From NCBI GenBank assembly GCA_012728275.1, contig JAAYFK010000052.1, forward strand, positions 1 through 64,000: a DNA stretch of 64,000 bases. The letters are read 5' to 3'. Source of the stretch: Clostridiaceae bacterium (lineage in GTDB: Bacteria; Bacillota; Clostridia; Saccharofermentanales; Saccharofermentanaceae). The notes under the pieces were generated by a model. It was not told where the DNA came from. It saw nothing but the letters and a program-made list of their open reading frames with translations, and did no database searches. This document shows, piece by piece, positions 45,899 through 54,571 of the stretch. A program made the position numbers and the translations under genes. Within the stretch, counting starts at the first letter, position 1, and the number at the start of each line of letters is the position of its first letter.

Positions 45899-47254
45899 TC
45901 ACATTAATGCTAAGAAAACTCCCAAATTATCCGACGCATAGCATATAAAGCGCCCATTACTACTTCTGAAAATCATACTTAGAACTTCACTGCTGCTAAG
46001 TGTCGCTACTCTATAACCTACAAAGGAACACACCCTCTCAAAAAAGCTGCTATCCTCATTCAAATAAGCTATCCGCAGAATCTCATCATATACATCGGTT
46101 GCTTTATCTCCCTCAAGCATCCCGCTTATCATTGAGTATGTATCACTTAGACTAGCATTGTTCATTAATTGTGTCTTAAGCCACGCATAAGACTCTTGAG
46201 GTAATTGCCCTACCAAAGCCAGGTTATACATCGTTTGAACAGATTCACTGACACTAATTCTAGCTGCTCTATTCGCTTCATAAACATAGCTTATACTTCC
46301 ATCTTCAAGGAATGTGTACGCATAAGCGTAAAGAGGCAATTCAGGTGACACTCTACTATCCAGTACAATCTGCAAAAGCCTGTCATAGCTACCCTCTGGA
46401 AGAAGTTCATTCGTCTCAAGCGTATCAACTAGTTGTAGCCTTATAGAAGATATCTTAACACCAACATAAGCAGTCATTTGCTCATCTTGCTCTTGCGTTT
46501 GATTTGCTTCCTGGCTGAAGTTCGTTAGACTTCCACTCTGAGAATCGACCTCACTAAGTTCATCGTCCGTAACACCAACATAAGCGTTCTCAATATATGT
46601 CTCAACAGACAAATCCTCTACAATCGGCATGCCCTCATGATCGAAAAGTACGCCTACATAACCTTGCAACCAATCAAAATTCTGAGAGGTTCCATACAGA
46701 CTATAGTAATTCACAAAACTCTCAAGCCAAATCATATTGTCATATACAGACACTAAGCCCTCAAGTTCCTTGTCTCCCTCATATGTATCCGCATAAACTG
46801 TGCTAACAAGAAGCCCTGAATCACCGCTTGCAAAAAGCTCCAAAACTCTTTCTTGTAGCTGAGAAGCCCTGCTTCTATCTCCTTGAGACACATAAATATT
46901 CAAAAGCATAGCCTGATCCCTTAGGTTGTACATCCCAGACTCTGCCGAAGGTTGAGTAGCAAGTCTTCCTTTAACTACATAGCTACTAGGAATAAGAACT
47001 CCATCCGATGCATCTTCAACCATAACACTTCTAGTGCGCGCCCATAAGAAATCAGTAACGATACCATTGTTTGATGCGATTTCCTGCCACTCATATTCAA
47101 TACCAAAATTAGAAGGTACTACTATCTTCTTAGCATTTCCATATGTTGAAGCATACCAAAGATAAAGGCCACCAAGAACAAGTATCGCTGCAACAGCAAC
47201 ACATATCCAAATTAGCTTTCTCCTATCGAAAAAACTCAACACTCTAAATCTCAT
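45899..47254 (-). CDS. Membrane-anchored extracellular protein of unknown function
   Basis: 451 residues. A cytoplasmic basic N-terminus and one membrane helix (about 15-33) are followed by about 415 outer residues rich in Leu, Tyr, Ser and Glu. Predicted helices with aromatic pairs (for example MIWLESFVNYYSLYG) suggest an alpha/alpha-barrel such as that of GH8-like glycosidases, but I see no clear catalytic signature. An insert at about 210-260 is rich in Glu, Gln and Ser. It lies between tmcAL (divergent) and pta. Function is not inferred. Confidence 0.5.
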   Translation of the reverse strand: MRFRVLSFFDRRKLIWICVAVAAILVLGGLYLWYASTYGNAKKIVVPSNFGIEYEWQEIASNNGIVTDFLWARTRSVMVEDASDGVLIPSSYVVKGRLATQPSAESGMYNLRDQAMLLNIYVSQGDRSRASQLQERVLELFASGDSGLLVSTVYADTYEGDKELEGLVSVYDNMIWLESFVNYYSLYGTSQNFDWLQGYVGVLFDHEGMPIVEDLSVETYIENAYVGVTDDELSEVDSQSGSLTNFSQEANQTQEQDEQMTAYVGVKISSIRLQLVDTLETNELLPEGSYDRLLQIVLDSRVSPELPLYAYAYTFLEDGSISYVYEANRAARISVSESVQTMYNLALVGQLPQESYAWLKTQLMNNASLSDTYSMISGMLEGDKATDVYDEILRIAYLNEDSSFFERVCSFVGYRVATLSSSEVLSMIFRSSNGRFICYASDNLGVFLALM

Positions 47255-47341
47255 TGCGTCGACTCCAACTTTATGAATATAATGTAATAACTATAATCAT
47301 TATTGGCATTTTTATCAAATAATTATGTCAGAAAGGCTAAT

Positions 47342-48628
47342 ATGAGAGTAATCGGAATCGTAGCCGAGTTTAATCCTTTCCATAATGGACATGAGTATCT
47401 GATTCAGAAGGCCCGAGAGGCAGTTGGCGACGATCGCGCTATTGTCATGATTTGCATGAGCGGACCATTCTGTCAACGTGGTGAACCTTCCATACTTCCA
47501 AAGCATACAAGAGCTAAGCAAGCCTTATATTGCGGCTCAGACGTTGTCGTTGAATTGCCTTTTACTTTCGCTATGGCTCCTTCAAATCGTTTTGCACAAG
47601 GCGCGATTGATCTTTTTGTGAAGAGCTCAGTTGTTAGTGATATTGCTTTTGGAATAGAATTTGAAGATTCTTCGTTGATTACCAAGCTATCAGAAATAAA
47701 CTTTGACGACATTGATTCCTATAAAGCCTTGCTTAAAGAGAACCTTTCTTCTGGCATGAGTTTTCCTTCAGCAAGAGCAAATGCTATTTATTCAATTTGT
47801 TCTTCGCATGAAGCTGACATAGACATATCTCAAGAAGATCTCTCTAATCTTCCAAATACCCTTAGAAGTCCAAATTCAATTCTCGCGCTAGACTATTTAA
47901 TCGCTATTCGCAGGGCAAATCTAAAAGTAAACGTTCACATGATACCTCGCGCCTCTAGCGAGCATAACTATAGCGCTTCAACAATAAGGCATATGTACTT
48001 TAAAAACAGAGAAAGCAGCACATTCATATCGAGCACAGCTAATTCTTTAATAGATACAATGCCTGCTAAATCCTTAGCTTGCATGCTCTCCGGGCTATCA
48101 TGCAAAGAGTATTCTTTGCTAAATATGGACGCTTACATTGAAGATTTTTTAGCCTACCTAGATAGAAATTGCTCAAGTCAAGAAGACGAAGCCAGCTTAA
48201 TATCATATATGGGCGATGGTCTTGACGGATTTCTTACGAACAGTCTATCTAAGCTCAATTCTAATGAGTGCACTTTTGACTCTATATCATCCAAACTTCA
48301 AACTAAGCACTTCACTATGCCTAGAATCTTTAGAGCTATTTCAAGCGCTATTCTTAATCAGAAGACAAGTTTTGTTAAAGGTAATGAGACTGTCCCATAC
48401 ATAAGAGTTCTCGGATTCAACAAGGAAGGCCGTTATTGTCTCAAAATCATGAGTAAGTGTGCGAAGGTTCCTATTATCTCTAATTGCTCGGACTATCTAG
48501 AGTACTCTTCGAATCCAAGTCTTCAAGCCGTTTTCAGGCAGGATTTACAAGCAAATAACTATCATGCTAAGTTGCTTGGGATGAAGCGGAACTATGAATG
48601 GGAACTCCCTCCCATTTATATCAAATGA
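47342..48628 (+). CDS. tmcAL: tRNA(Met) cytidine acetate ligase
   Basis: Start ATG 47342 has AGAAAGG six bases upstream. The product has 428 residues, nucleotidyltransferase fold. The HxGH motif is in NPFHNGHEYL (residues 11-20), and MSGPFCQRGEPS and ISTSSVR-like SASTIRHMYF stretches follow. TmcAL (YlbM) uses ATP and acetate to acetylate the wobble cytidine of elongator tRNA-Met. It lies close to pta-ackA, which handle acetate, an association common in Firmicutes. Confidence 0.88.
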   Translation: MRVIGIVAEFNPFHNGHEYLIQKAREAVGDDRAIVMICMSGPFCQRGEPSILPKHTRAKQALYCGSDVVVELPFTFAMAPSNRFAQGAIDLFVKSSVVSDIAFGIEFEDSSLITKLSEINFDDIDSYKALLKENLSSGMSFPSARANAIYSICSSHEADIDISQEDLSNLPNTLRSPNSILALDYLIAIRRANLKVNVHMIPRASSEHNYSASTIRHMYFKNRESSTFISSTANSLIDTMPAKSLACMLSGLSCKEYSLLNMDAYIEDFLAYLDRNCSSQEDEASLISYMGDGLDGFLTNSLSKLNSNECTFDSISSKLQTKHFTMPRIFRAISSAILNQKTSFVKGNETVPYIRVLGFNKEGRYCLKIMSKCAKVPIISNCSDYLEYSSNPSLQAVFRQDLQANNYHAKLLGMKRNYEWELPPIYIK

Positions 48629-48694
48629 TAATGTTCAATCAGGCAAAAGCAATCGACATATTTTTTGACATTAATATTTCAAGGCAATCAAAAA

Positions 48695-48716
48695 GCGTCA
48701 CCCTTACGAGTGACGC
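48695..48716 (-). terminator. Terminator of rpsT
   Basis: GCGTCAC and GTGACGC pair perfectly around an eight-base loop, followed by TTTTTG on the minus strand, 24 bases after the rpsT stop. Confidence 0.85.
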
Positions 48717-48740
48717 TATATTTCGCATTCAAGGATATTC

Positions 48741-48995
48741 TTAAGCCTTTGCAGACTTAACAAGACTTGACTTCAATCTTGCAGCGGCATTCTTATGAAT
48801 GTAACCCTTAGCTGCAGCTTTATCTAAAGTCTTCTGAGCGTTCTTAAGAATCATCTCAACGCCTTCGTCATTCGCAGCGACGGAAGCCTTAGCCTTCTTG
48901 AGCTCTGTACGAATTGCGCTCATCTTCATCTTATTTGCATTAGTCTTCTTAGTAGAAACCTTAACACGCTTGATTGCTGACTTAATGTTTGGCAT
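48741..48995 (-). CDS. rpsT: 30S ribosomal protein S20
   Basis: 84 residues from ATG 48995 (PNIKSAIKRVK), with GGAGGTG upstream; the ORF extends to 49010, but that codon lies in the ribosome site. Highly basic and helical, with the typical N-terminus and the KGYIHKNAAARLKSSL ending. It binds 16S rRNA. It is monocistronic, with a consensus-like promoter and its own terminator. Confidence 0.96.
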   Translation of the reverse strand: MPNIKSAIKRVKVSTKKTNANKMKMSAIRTELKKAKASVAANDEGVEMILKNAQKTLDKAAAKGYIHKNAAARLKSSLVKSAKA

Positions 48996-49033
48996 CTTCT
49001 TCACCTCCATCGTTATTTTTCAAGTACCGATGA

Positions 49034-49062
49034 ATTCTATCACGATTGTTTTGTTCGTGCAA
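49034..49062 (-). promoter_or_regulatory. Promoter of rpsT
   Basis: TTGCAC (49057-49062) and TAGAAT (49034-49039) on the minus strand, 17 bases apart, lie about 40 bases before the start codon. Confidence 0.75.
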
Positions 49063-49106
49063 TAGGATTTTTACCCAAAAAGTTCAAATACAGCATGGCA
49101 AATGTA

Positions 49107-49820
49107 CTAATTCATAGTAGTCGAATAAAAAAGCCCAATACTAGTAGCTATAGGCAAGTTTAGACTGTCAATTTTATCGGACTGATCAATTCTTACTGGC
49201 TGTCCAACCACTGCAAATTCTTTAGCAAGTCCCGTCGCCTCGTTTCCAAGAATTAGGCTAAAAGGCTTCTCAATCTTTGTTTCATGTAATTTCTTGCTAC
49301 CATCCAACATGAAGGGATACATATTATTCTTATGGAATCTCTTCTCATATTCTTGGAAGTTTTCGAAAAGCTCAATCCTTATCTTTGCCTTAGCCCCCAT
49401 TGAAGCTCTAATGGTCTTCGGATCAAACAAATCTACAGCTGGCAGAATAATAGCTATATCTTCAACGCCAAACCCAATGCAGCTTCGAATAATCGTTCCA
49501 AGATTTCCAGCATTTGATGGATTAACGAGCACTACATGATTACCATCGAGAATAGTCTCATTAACTTTTCGAATAATCGCCATGCAAAAGCAATTCTCTT
49601 TTGATGAAACTATATTAAAAGGCTTTGCTTGAGTATCCAGCTCAATTCCTTTAGCAGTACAAATCTCTTCTATGTGCTTAATAGTTTCGATACTTGTAAA
49701 ATCAGGATGAAAAATCACCCCTTGAACCAAACTAGGGTTGTTAAGCAGATATTCCATAACAACAGTAGCTCCTAGAGCGTAAGTGTATTCATCTTCCTTC
49801 TTATATCTATAAACTTTCAT
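49107..49820 (-). CDS. TrmH-family (SPOUT) RNA 2'-O-methyltransferase
   Basis: 237 residues. The three SpoU motifs are present: NPSNAGNLGTIIRS (motif 1), FSLILGNEATGL (motif 2) and the IDSLNLPIATSIGLF stretch (motif 3), giving the knotted SAM site. The N-terminal substrate-binding part is about 95 residues. The exact ribose target in rRNA or tRNA cannot be told. The start follows a weak GGCGAAT. It diverges from the DUF4870-like gene. Confidence 0.85.
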   Translation of the reverse strand: MKVYRYKKEDEYTYALGATVVMEYLLNNPSLVQGVIFHPDFTSIETIKHIEEICTAKGIELDTQAKPFNIVSSKENCFCMAIIRKVNETILDGNHVVLVNPSNAGNLGTIIRSCIGFGVEDIAIILPAVDLFDPKTIRASMGAKAKIRIELFENFQEYEKRFHKNNMYPFMLDGSKKLHETKIEKPFSLILGNEATGLAKEFAVVGQPVRIDQSDKIDSLNLPIATSIGLFYSTTMN

Positions 49821-49909
49821 TAATTCGCCTTCGTTTTTTGATAATAGTAATGAATTTTTTCTTTCATTATGTTATCATAAATTCATCTTTATATGGAGGT
49901 GCACAACTT

Positions 49910-50242
49910 ATGGAAAATTACGGAACGCCAGCACCAGCAACAGGGAACAAGAAACTAGTTGCTCTTATGTGCTATTGTGGAATGATGTGGGTTATTGGTC
50001 TTCTAGCTGATGAGTATAAGGACGATCCATTCGTTAAGAAACATGTTAATGCTGGAATCCAATTGACTTTCTCAATTTTTGCTCTTACTTTAGTAAATAT
50101 TATTCCAGTTCTTGGACAGATTGTTTACTGTATTGCAATGATTGCTTTATTGATTTTCTATATCATGGGAATCGTTAAGGCTATAACTGGTAAGGACTAT
50201 GTTGTTCCTATCATTGGTGAGAAGTTCACAGTTATTCATTAA
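49910..50242 (+). CDS. DUF4870-like small membrane protein
   Basis: 110 residues from ATG 49910, with GGAGGT nine bases upstream; the longer frame has no conserved part. After a short Pro/Ala/Thr N-terminus there are three hydrophobic segments (about 16-35, 55-80 and 80-98). The KKHVNAGIQLTFSI stretch resembles the H-x-NQ/AG-x-Q pattern of DUF4870/Tic20-like proteins. Function unknown. Confidence 0.68.
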   Translation: MENYGTPAPATGNKKLVALMCYCGMMWVIGLLADEYKDDPFVKKHVNAGIQLTFSIFALTLVNIIPVLGQIVYCIAMIALLIFYIMGIVKAITGKDYVVPIIGEKFTVIH

Positions 50243-50261
50243 TTTGATAAAGTGAGTTTTT

Positions 50262-50285
50262 GAGGCCGCTGTAATAGGCGGCTTC
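50262..50285 (+). terminator. Terminator of the DUF4870-like gene
   Basis: GAGGCCGC and GCGGCTTC form an 8-base-pair stem (one G-U), followed by TTTTTT, 20 bases past the stop. Confidence 0.85.
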
Positions 50286-50314
50286 TTTTTTCACTACGTT
50301 TTTGAATTTTAGTC

Positions 50315-50343
50315 TTGATATTATTGAAGTTTCAATGTATACT
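50315..50343 (+). promoter_or_regulatory. Promoter of tRNA-Pro
   Basis: TTGATA (50315-50320) and TATACT (50338-50343) are separated by 17 bases and placed about 18 bases before the mature tRNA. Confidence 0.7.
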
Positions 50344-50360
50344 TCAAAACGCAAAAGCAA

Positions 50361-50436
50361 CGAGGTGTAGCGCAGCTGGTAGCGTACGTGCTTTGGGAGC
50401 ATGGGGTCGCAGGTTCGAACCCTGTCACCTCGACCA
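50361..50436 (+). tRNA. tRNA-Pro (anticodon UGG)
   Basis: 76 bases including the encoded CCA. The acceptor stem is CGAGGTG with CACCTCG. The anticodon stem CGTGC/GCATG encloses TTTGGGA, so the anticodon is TGG. The T-arm contains GGTTCGAACCC, and the D-arm begins AGCGCAGCTGG. UGG can read all proline codons. A terminator follows. Confidence 0.95.
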
Positions 50437-50441
50437 TATTG

Positions 50442-50469
50442 GCACTTGTATTGAATTCAATATAAGTGC
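50442..50469 (+). terminator. Terminator of tRNA-Pro
   Basis: GCACTTGTATTGAA pairs with TTCAATATAAGTGC in a long, nearly perfect stem, followed by TATTTTTTG. It may also serve the convergent padR gene. Confidence 0.82.
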
Positions 50470-50516
50470 TATTTTTTGCATTATTCTAGAAATAGGACTA
50501 ATTCAAGAGAACCAAA

Positions 50517-51068
50517 CTATCCCTTAAGTTTCTTCAAACTCTCAATGGTCTCCTCGCACCACTCAATGTTAGCGGCACTATTAATAATTCCTTTTCGCAG
50601 GATTGCATTATAGTATACAGAGCGCTTAGCAGTGATTTGCGAGCCTTCACAAGTTAGTTCCTGCTGCATCGTCAAATACTTTATCAGATTCTCCTCGTGA
50701 ATGTCCTTTTGCTTTGAAAGCATATCTATTGTGGCTTCCTTAGACATATCATTTCCGAAAAGAAGCTTCAACATCAATTCTGAGCGAACCGCGGGAGTCT
50801 GAATCTCCTCTGATAGCCACTTTTTGAGTTCTCCCTTGCCTTTCTCAGTAATCGCGTACTTAATCTTGCGATCTTCAACCTCGCCAGGCACATTCTCGAT
50901 TAACCCGCTTTCAATCATCTTCTTAAGCGTAGGATAAATATGCCCGAAATTCTCGTTCCAAAAGCCCGACAAGACTTTATCGCTATATCTCTTGATATCA
51001 TAGCCTGTACTTGGCTGAATGCTTAGAATTCCTAATATTGCATATATGGATTTATTTACCAATGACAT
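50517..51068 (-). CDS. PadR-family transcriptional regulator
   Basis: 183 residues from ATG 51068, with AGAAGG at nine bases; an ATG two codons earlier is too close to that site. The N-terminal winged helix (about 1-80) includes the PadR stretches GYDIKRYSD and FGHIYPTLKKM, and the C-terminal helices (about 90-175) dimerise. PadR proteins usually repress genes for drug or stress responses and themselves. A 19-base palindrome sits inside its promoter, a probable autoregulatory operator. No obvious target gene adjoins; the ABC and MATE genes elsewhere are candidates only by family analogy. Confidence 0.85.
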   Translation of the reverse strand: MSLVNKSIYAILGILSIQPSTGYDIKRYSDKVLSGFWNENFGHIYPTLKKMIESGLIENVPGEVEDRKIKYAITEKGKGELKKWLSEEIQTPAVRSELMLKLLFGNDMSKEATIDMLSKQKDIHEENLIKYLTMQQELTCEGSQITAKRSVYYNAILRKGIINSAANIEWCEETIESLKKLKG

Positions 51069-51121
51069 AATCATTTACCTTCTTCATATTATTGCTATAA
51101 TGAGCAATGAATTTCACTTCT

Positions 51122-51150
51122 AGAATATTTCACAGTGATATATATGTCAA
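51122..51150 (-). promoter_or_regulatory. padR promoter with a palindromic operator in the spacer
   Basis: On the minus strand, TTGACA (51145-51150) and TATTCT (51122-51127) are 17 bases apart. The spacer holds a near-perfect palindrome, ATATTTCACAGTGATATAT, at 51125-51143 on the plus strand (half-sites ATAT-x-TCAC and GTGA-x-ATAT). Binding there would exclude polymerase. Confidence 0.68.
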
Positions 51151-51190
51151 TTAAATAATGAAGCCTGCCCCTTCATCATGAAATAAAAAA

Positions 51191-51212
51191 GGAGCCCTCA
51201 TATGAAAGCTCC
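51191..51212 (-). terminator. Terminator of the MoxR-VWA operon
   Basis: GGAGC and GCTCC pair around a 12-base loop (with further A-T pairing) and are followed by TTTTTTA on the minus strand, 33 bases after the last stop codon. Confidence 0.78.
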
Positions 51213-51244
51213 TTCTAACATGTATTAATCTTTGATCTAGCGAA

Positions 51245-52111
51245 TTACCACACACCATTGTAGTCGTAATTCCAATCCTCATCATATGCTCGATAGGACT
51301 CAAGTTCATCTTGACGCAGGTCGTACGCATACGATGCATCGCTTCTTATTTGCTCCTGAATGCTACTCTCATATTGAGAGAAATTCGTAGTTTCTGAACC
51401 ATTCTGGCCGTTTTGCTGAGTTTGATTTGAAGACGAGCCAGTGTCCGACGGCGTCCCACTCGATCCGCTCGTATCTGAAGGTTCGCCGGACGATTCAGTA
51501 GTCGTCTCTCCCGACGAATCCGAGGAGTCACTCGATCCCGAGGATGGAGTTGTATCAGAACCACTTGAATCACTTGAGCTGCTCGTCTCGGTCTGCTGTT
51601 GTTGCTGTTGCTGCTGAAGTTCCTCTAGTTCATCAATTAATTCGTCAATATATTCTTTAAGCTCTTGGGCTTTCTTACTATGGCCTTCGCCATCATCGCT
51701 TGCGCATCCATTTTCGAGCAGGACATCTCTTGCCTCATTTAATACTTCTATCGCATGCGCAATATTCTCAGGTTCTTCGTAATCATCCCCAAGAGAACCA
51801 AGCAAAGCCAAAGCAAGATTTATTCTAATCGAGCAGTCCCTATCCTCTGGAATACCGGAAAAAGTAAGACTAGTCTTGTACTCCTCAACAGCCTCAAGAT
51901 ATAAAGAATTCATGTATAGTAGGTTTCCGTTATTGTAGTGAACGATATACGGTTCAAAACAGTTAAAGGTCAACAAGAGGTCCTCGTTCATCGAGAAATC
52001 GTCCTGCCTATATTTTGAGAGAACATATCCATTGTAAAAGTAGTTCAGCGATTGCTTGGCAAATAGCAAGACAACAACGAGGAACAAAATAAGTAATAGC
52101 TTCTTTTTCAT
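51245..52111 (-). CDS. Membrane-anchored repeat protein with polyGln and Ser-rich tract
   Basis: 288 residues. One N-terminal membrane helix (about 3-20) is followed by a TPR-like helical region (about 35-145), then eight consecutive Gln, then about 80 residues dominated by Ser, Thr, Gly and Asp. The C-terminus is Asp/Tyr-rich. It ends the MoxR operon in the position held by TPR proteins (BatC/BatE) in Bacteroides aerotolerance operons, but the linker is much more biased. The start overlaps the preceding stop as ATGA. Function unknown; assembly of a surface complex is plausible. Confidence 0.65.
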   Translation of the reverse strand: MKKKLLLILFLVVVLLFAKQSLNYFYNGYVLSKYRQDDFSMNEDLLLTFNCFEPYIVHYNNGNLLYMNSLYLEAVEEYKTSLTFSGIPEDRDCSIRINLALALLGSLGDDYEEPENIAHAIEVLNEARDVLLENGCASDDGEGHSKKAQELKEYIDELIDELEELQQQQQQQQTETSSSSDSSGSDTTPSSGSSDSSDSSGETTTESSGEPSDTSGSSGTPSDTGSSSNQTQQNGQNGSETTNFSQYESSIQEQIRSDASYAYDLRQDELESYRAYDEDWNYDYNGVW

Positions 52112-53112
52112 CGTTCTTTACCCAGCTTTCTTCTGCACAGGATAAAATCAACAACAAGCACAATTACCAAAGCTCCAGCGAAGAAGTAGTATGTTTCTGC
52201 TACCCCGACTCCGGCAGTCTCTTCTGATTTAAATGTGCCTTCATCAATTTGATCCTGTATGCCTTTCAATACTTCATCCAGGTCCGAGGCATGCTGAATA
52301 TGCGAATATGTAATCCCTAAATCTTCAGAAATATCCTGAAGGTTTCCTTCATCATATATTGCCAAACCTGGAATTTGGCTAAAGTCATCACCCGTATGCG
52401 TAATAAGAATAGTATCTTCCGAATATGGATACTCACGAACATGCATTTGCCCGCCCGCTCTCGTACCATAACCTAGAACAGCTCCGGTATCAATGAGTTC
52501 TGCATAATCTTCAAAAGAGGATAATCTACTGTCATCGGTAATCTCTCCGTCACTAATAAAGAACACAACTCTTATTCTGTCTTCATCACCGTTTTCATAG
52601 TCATCTACTTGACTATTGCCATGTCTATGTTGTGAGGTTCTTACTAAGGACGCTTCCAAAGCATCTGCCCCAACATTTAAGGAAGTACCCTGTGCATAAA
52701 TTGCTGCTTGTCCATTCAAAGCGTCAACAGCCTGAAGTACTAGGTCGGTTTCTGATGTAAACGGAACTTGTACAGTAGCAACATCCGTAAATGTCGCTAA
52801 AGAGAATCTCGCGCCCTCAAAGGAATCGATTATGGTACTAACGTTTTCCTTGACCGCATCAATTCTTCTGCCGTCTCCTTCATAGTCCTCAGCAAGCATG
52901 CTGATAGTGTTATCAATCACAAAAAGTACGTCGACTTCATTCTTAATAGTTGTCACGTTGTCGGAAGGAATCGTAATCCTTAGATTTATCGCGAAAAGAA
53001 GCGCAACAACAATCAACTGTATAATGAATTTCTTTCCTTTTCGCTTCATGACGATCAAAAGGATACAGATAATAATCATCATTGGTAATGGTATTACTGG
53101 GTTAAACGTCAT
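52108..53112 (-). CDS. VWA-domain membrane protein, BatA/BatB-like (second)
   Basis: Start ATG 53112 overlaps the previous stop as ATGA; the longer frame is inside the upstream gene. The product has 334 residues: two N-terminal helices (about 5-45), a von Willebrand A domain (about 65-270) and a C-terminal helix (about 305-325). The metal site is altered to VIDNTISM (D-N-T-I-S instead of D-x-S-x-S). FFISDGEITDD carries the later Asp. It sits outside the membrane and likely pairs with the first VWA protein. Confidence 0.82.
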   Translation of the reverse strand: MTFNPVIPLPMMIIICILLIVMKRKGKKFIIQLIVVALLFAINLRITIPSDNVTTIKNEVDVLFVIDNTISMLAEDYEGDGRRIDAVKENVSTIIDSFEGARFSLATFTDVATVQVPFTSETDLVLQAVDALNGQAAIYAQGTSLNVGADALEASLVRTSQHRHGNSQVDDYENGDEDRIRVVFFISDGEITDDSRLSSFEDYAELIDTGAVLGYGTRAGGQMHVREYPYSEDTILITHTGDDFSQIPGLAIYDEGNLQDISEDLGITYSHIQHASDLDEVLKGIQDQIDEGTFKSEETAGVGVAETYYFFAGALVIVLVVDFILCRRKLGKER

Positions 53113-54098
53113 AACTTTAACCTCCATACACCATAAGAGTAAACACATGCTACGGCAACTAATAAAACAATTGCTGCCTCTGGAATATCCGTAACTTGTC
53201 TTGAACTGTAGAAGTAAGAGGACACATCAGTATCCTTAACCTCGGCAAGCATATCATCCATAGCTCTATTATCTCGAGTATTAAAGTAAGCGCCTCCTGT
53301 AGACTGAATTGCAGACGCGAATATGTTTTCTTCGACAATAAACTCAGGGGCCAAAGCAAAGACCTTGACTTCCTTAGAAGCACAAAGCTCACCAGCTTGT
53401 GTTATCGAGACCAGTGGCTCGCCATTTAAGTCGTTATCGGTAACAAATACAATCAGTCTACTTCTGTCCGGATTCGTATCCAAGTCAGGGAAACTATAAA
53501 GAGCTGATACCAGTCCATCACCAATAAATGAACTTCCTACGTCAGATATGGTTCCCGAGAATCTATAGCCATAGTCACCATAATCAGAAATATAGAGCTC
53601 GTCGTCGCTAGCAGATATTGAATCCTCAAGTTCTTGAATCGTGCTCTGTATAAATGGATAATCATTAGTCAGAGGTACAAGAAGAACGGAACGTCCATTA
53701 AAAATGCTAATTCCAAATCTCTCACCCTTGAGTTCAGATACCATGTCCTTCAAGTGCTCACAAAGCTCCAAATTTACGCCGTCAAGTGATGTTGACACGT
53801 CAAGACATATCATGATGTCTCTATTATGAACCTCGGTAGTAGTCGTCTTAACTGAGATTGGCTTAGCAACAAGAAATAGTGCCGCTAATATGCTTACCAC
53901 AAGGCATAATACAGTCAATACTTTAAGTAATTCATATCTTATTACCAGCCCCTTATATTGTGGCGTATTGCGAATGAACTCAGTATTAGCACTTCTGCGA
54001 CCTTTGCTGTATTTTGCTCTCGAAAAAGACGTAACAATGAATAACACTGCCAGAGCCGCGACGCCAATATATACGATAAGTGTATAAGTTAATTCCAT
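53109..54098 (-). CDS. VWA-domain membrane protein, BatA-like (first)
   Basis: 329 residues. Helices lie at about 5-25, 60-80 and the C-terminus (about 305-325). The VWA domain (about 90-290) has the metal site CLDVSTSLDG (D-x-S-x-S) and VFVTDNDLNGEP. It overlaps the DUF4381-like gene by ten bases. In related operons the MoxR ATPase is thought to act as a chaperone on VWA proteins. Confidence 0.83.
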   Translation of the reverse strand: MELTYTLIVYIGVAALAVLFIVTSFSRAKYSKGRRSANTEFIRNTPQYKGLVIRYELLKVLTVLCLVVSILAALFLVAKPISVKTTTTEVHNRDIMICLDVSTSLDGVNLELCEHLKDMVSELKGERFGISIFNGRSVLLVPLTNDYPFIQSTIQELEDSISASDDELYISDYGDYGYRFSGTISDVGSSFIGDGLVSALYSFPDLDTNPDRSRLIVFVTDNDLNGEPLVSITQAGELCASKEVKVFALAPEFIVEENIFASAIQSTGGAYFNTRDNRAMDDMLAEVKDTDVSSYFYSSRQVTDIPEAAIVLLVAVACVYSYGVWRLKL

Positions 54099-54571
54099 GT
54101 CAACACCACCGTTCTAGCATCTTCAAATGCCTTTTCTATATGGCTTTCTGCCTCGTAGGCAAATTCCGGCTTGTAGAACTCTTCTATAAGCCCATGAAGT
54201 GATGGGATATTCAAAGCCTTGATCTCAAATAAAGAAAAGTTCTGAACATGAACTCCTGTTGCATGATGTGCAAAAGTTCTAACTAAAGAACTTAATCTCA
54301 AGTATGCCTCTCTATCCTCCAAGTTCTCTTTCTTGCAAAGTTCTTGAAGCTCATTAATCTTCTGAATGTATTTACGCTTAAGCGATGGTAAATCGGTCTT
54401 ATAAGGCTTGACGACCTTAGGCTTCTGCTTACGAACATACGTAGGAAACTTAAAACCTCTAAGTTTAAAGAAAAGAAAAATAGCAATAGGCAGAATCACT
54501 GCCGCCGCTAGCGCCAATGTAAGAAGTAATGAGTATTCAAAAGGATTTTGCAAATTAACGGGTGTTTGCAT
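54089..54571 (-). CDS. Small membrane protein in the MoxR-VWA operon (DUF4381-like)
   Basis: 160 residues from ATG 54571, with GGAGAAA ten bases upstream. A single helix (about 15-35) is followed by a basic stretch and a helical cytoplasmic domain (about 60-160), with LSSLVRTFAHHATGVHVQNF. Position and layout match the DUF4381 protein that usually lies between DUF58 and VWA genes; residue similarity alone is weak. It overlaps DUF58 by 17 bases. Confidence 0.62.
   Translation of the reverse strand: MQTPVNLQNPFEYSLLLTLALAAAVILPIAIFLFFKLRGFKFPTYVRKQKPKVVKPYKTDLPSLKRKYIQKINELQELCKKENLEDREAYLRLSSLVRTFAHHATGVHVQNFSLFEIKALNIPSLHGLIEEFYKPEFAYEAESHIEKAFEDARTVVLTWN

Noticed and set aside
51151..51339. 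62-codon minus-strand frame across the operon terminator
   Set aside because: It overlaps the end of the repeat protein and its terminator and has no ribosome site.
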